From: an uncultured bacterium
GTDB taxonomy: Bacteria > Bacillota > Clostridia > Lachnospirales > Lachnospiraceae
NCBI GenBank assembly: GCA_947071365.1
Contig: CAMTFT010000132.1
Location: 1-5,836, forward strand
Length of the DNA: 5,836 bases
Direction of reading: 5' to 3'
Position 1 is the first letter of the stretch, and every line of letters starts with the position of its first letter. The position numbers and the translations under genes were made by a program. A model generated the notes under the pieces. That model was not told the origin of the DNA, searched no databases, and was given only the letters and a program-made list of their open reading frames with translations. Shown piece by piece: positions 5,803 to 5,836 of the stretch.

Positions 5803-5818
5803 AGAAATACCTCAGAGT
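5803..5818 (+). repeat. Possible truncated third copy of the conserved-loop hairpin
   Basis: The last 16 biological bases match 605-620 at 15 of 16 positions (AGAAATAYCTCAGAGT, where Y is T in copy 1 and C here). In copy 1 this stretch is the loop-side part of the left arm plus the first loop base, and the match ends exactly at the adapter. The rest of the hairpin would lie beyond the window, so this is suggestive rather than shown. Confidence 0.45.
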
Positions 5819-5836
5819 CTGTCTCTTATACACATC
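5819..5836. other. Nextera mosaic-end adapter (artefact)
   Basis: CTGTCTCTTATACACATC is the reverse complement of the Tn5 mosaic end (18 of 19 bases), the mate of the adapter at 1-47. Biological sequence ends at 5818. Confidence 0.98.

Overview
The window reads as one complete assembled fragment, probably from a gut-type anaerobic Clostridia (Lachnospiraceae-like) genome. This placement is inferred from mid-range GC, strong AGGAGG ribosome binding sites, near-consensus sigma-A promoters and the gene families present; no rRNA or marker gene confirms it. Both ends carry untrimmed Illumina Nextera sequence (1-47 and 5819-5836), so the biological DNA is 48-5818.

Left part (48-1262, minus strand): a BceR/GraR-like OmpR-family response regulator is cut off by the left edge. 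Upstream of it lies a small uncharacterised gene of 132 residues (706-1104). A long hairpin stands immediately 5' of the ribosome binding site of each gene (591-670 and 1131-1211). The stems differ, but the 21-nt loops are identical in opposite orientation, so on the minus-strand transcript the two loops are exact complements. A 16-base match to one stem and the first loop base lies at the right end of the fragment (5803-5818), suggesting a truncated third copy. This loop-conserved, stem-variable hairpin family is the most unusual thing here.

Middle (1312-2788, plus strand): a divergent promoter with TTGACG and TATACT 17 bp apart drives a stand-alone FAD-dependent oxidoreductase of the COG2509 type, with a CxxCxxC cysteine cluster.

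Right part (2837-5742, plus strand): a near-perfect promoter (TTGACT, 17 bp, TATAAT) drives a three-gene ABC importer of the TrpXYZ-like family (COG2984/COG4120/COG1101): substrate-binding protein, permease, ATPase. A terminator-like hairpin between the first two genes probably lets the binding protein be made in excess. The permease and ATPase genes overlap by 8 bp and are translationally coupled. The binding protein has a signal peptide but no lipobox. There is no T-box leader, so substrate and regulation are not settled by the sequence.
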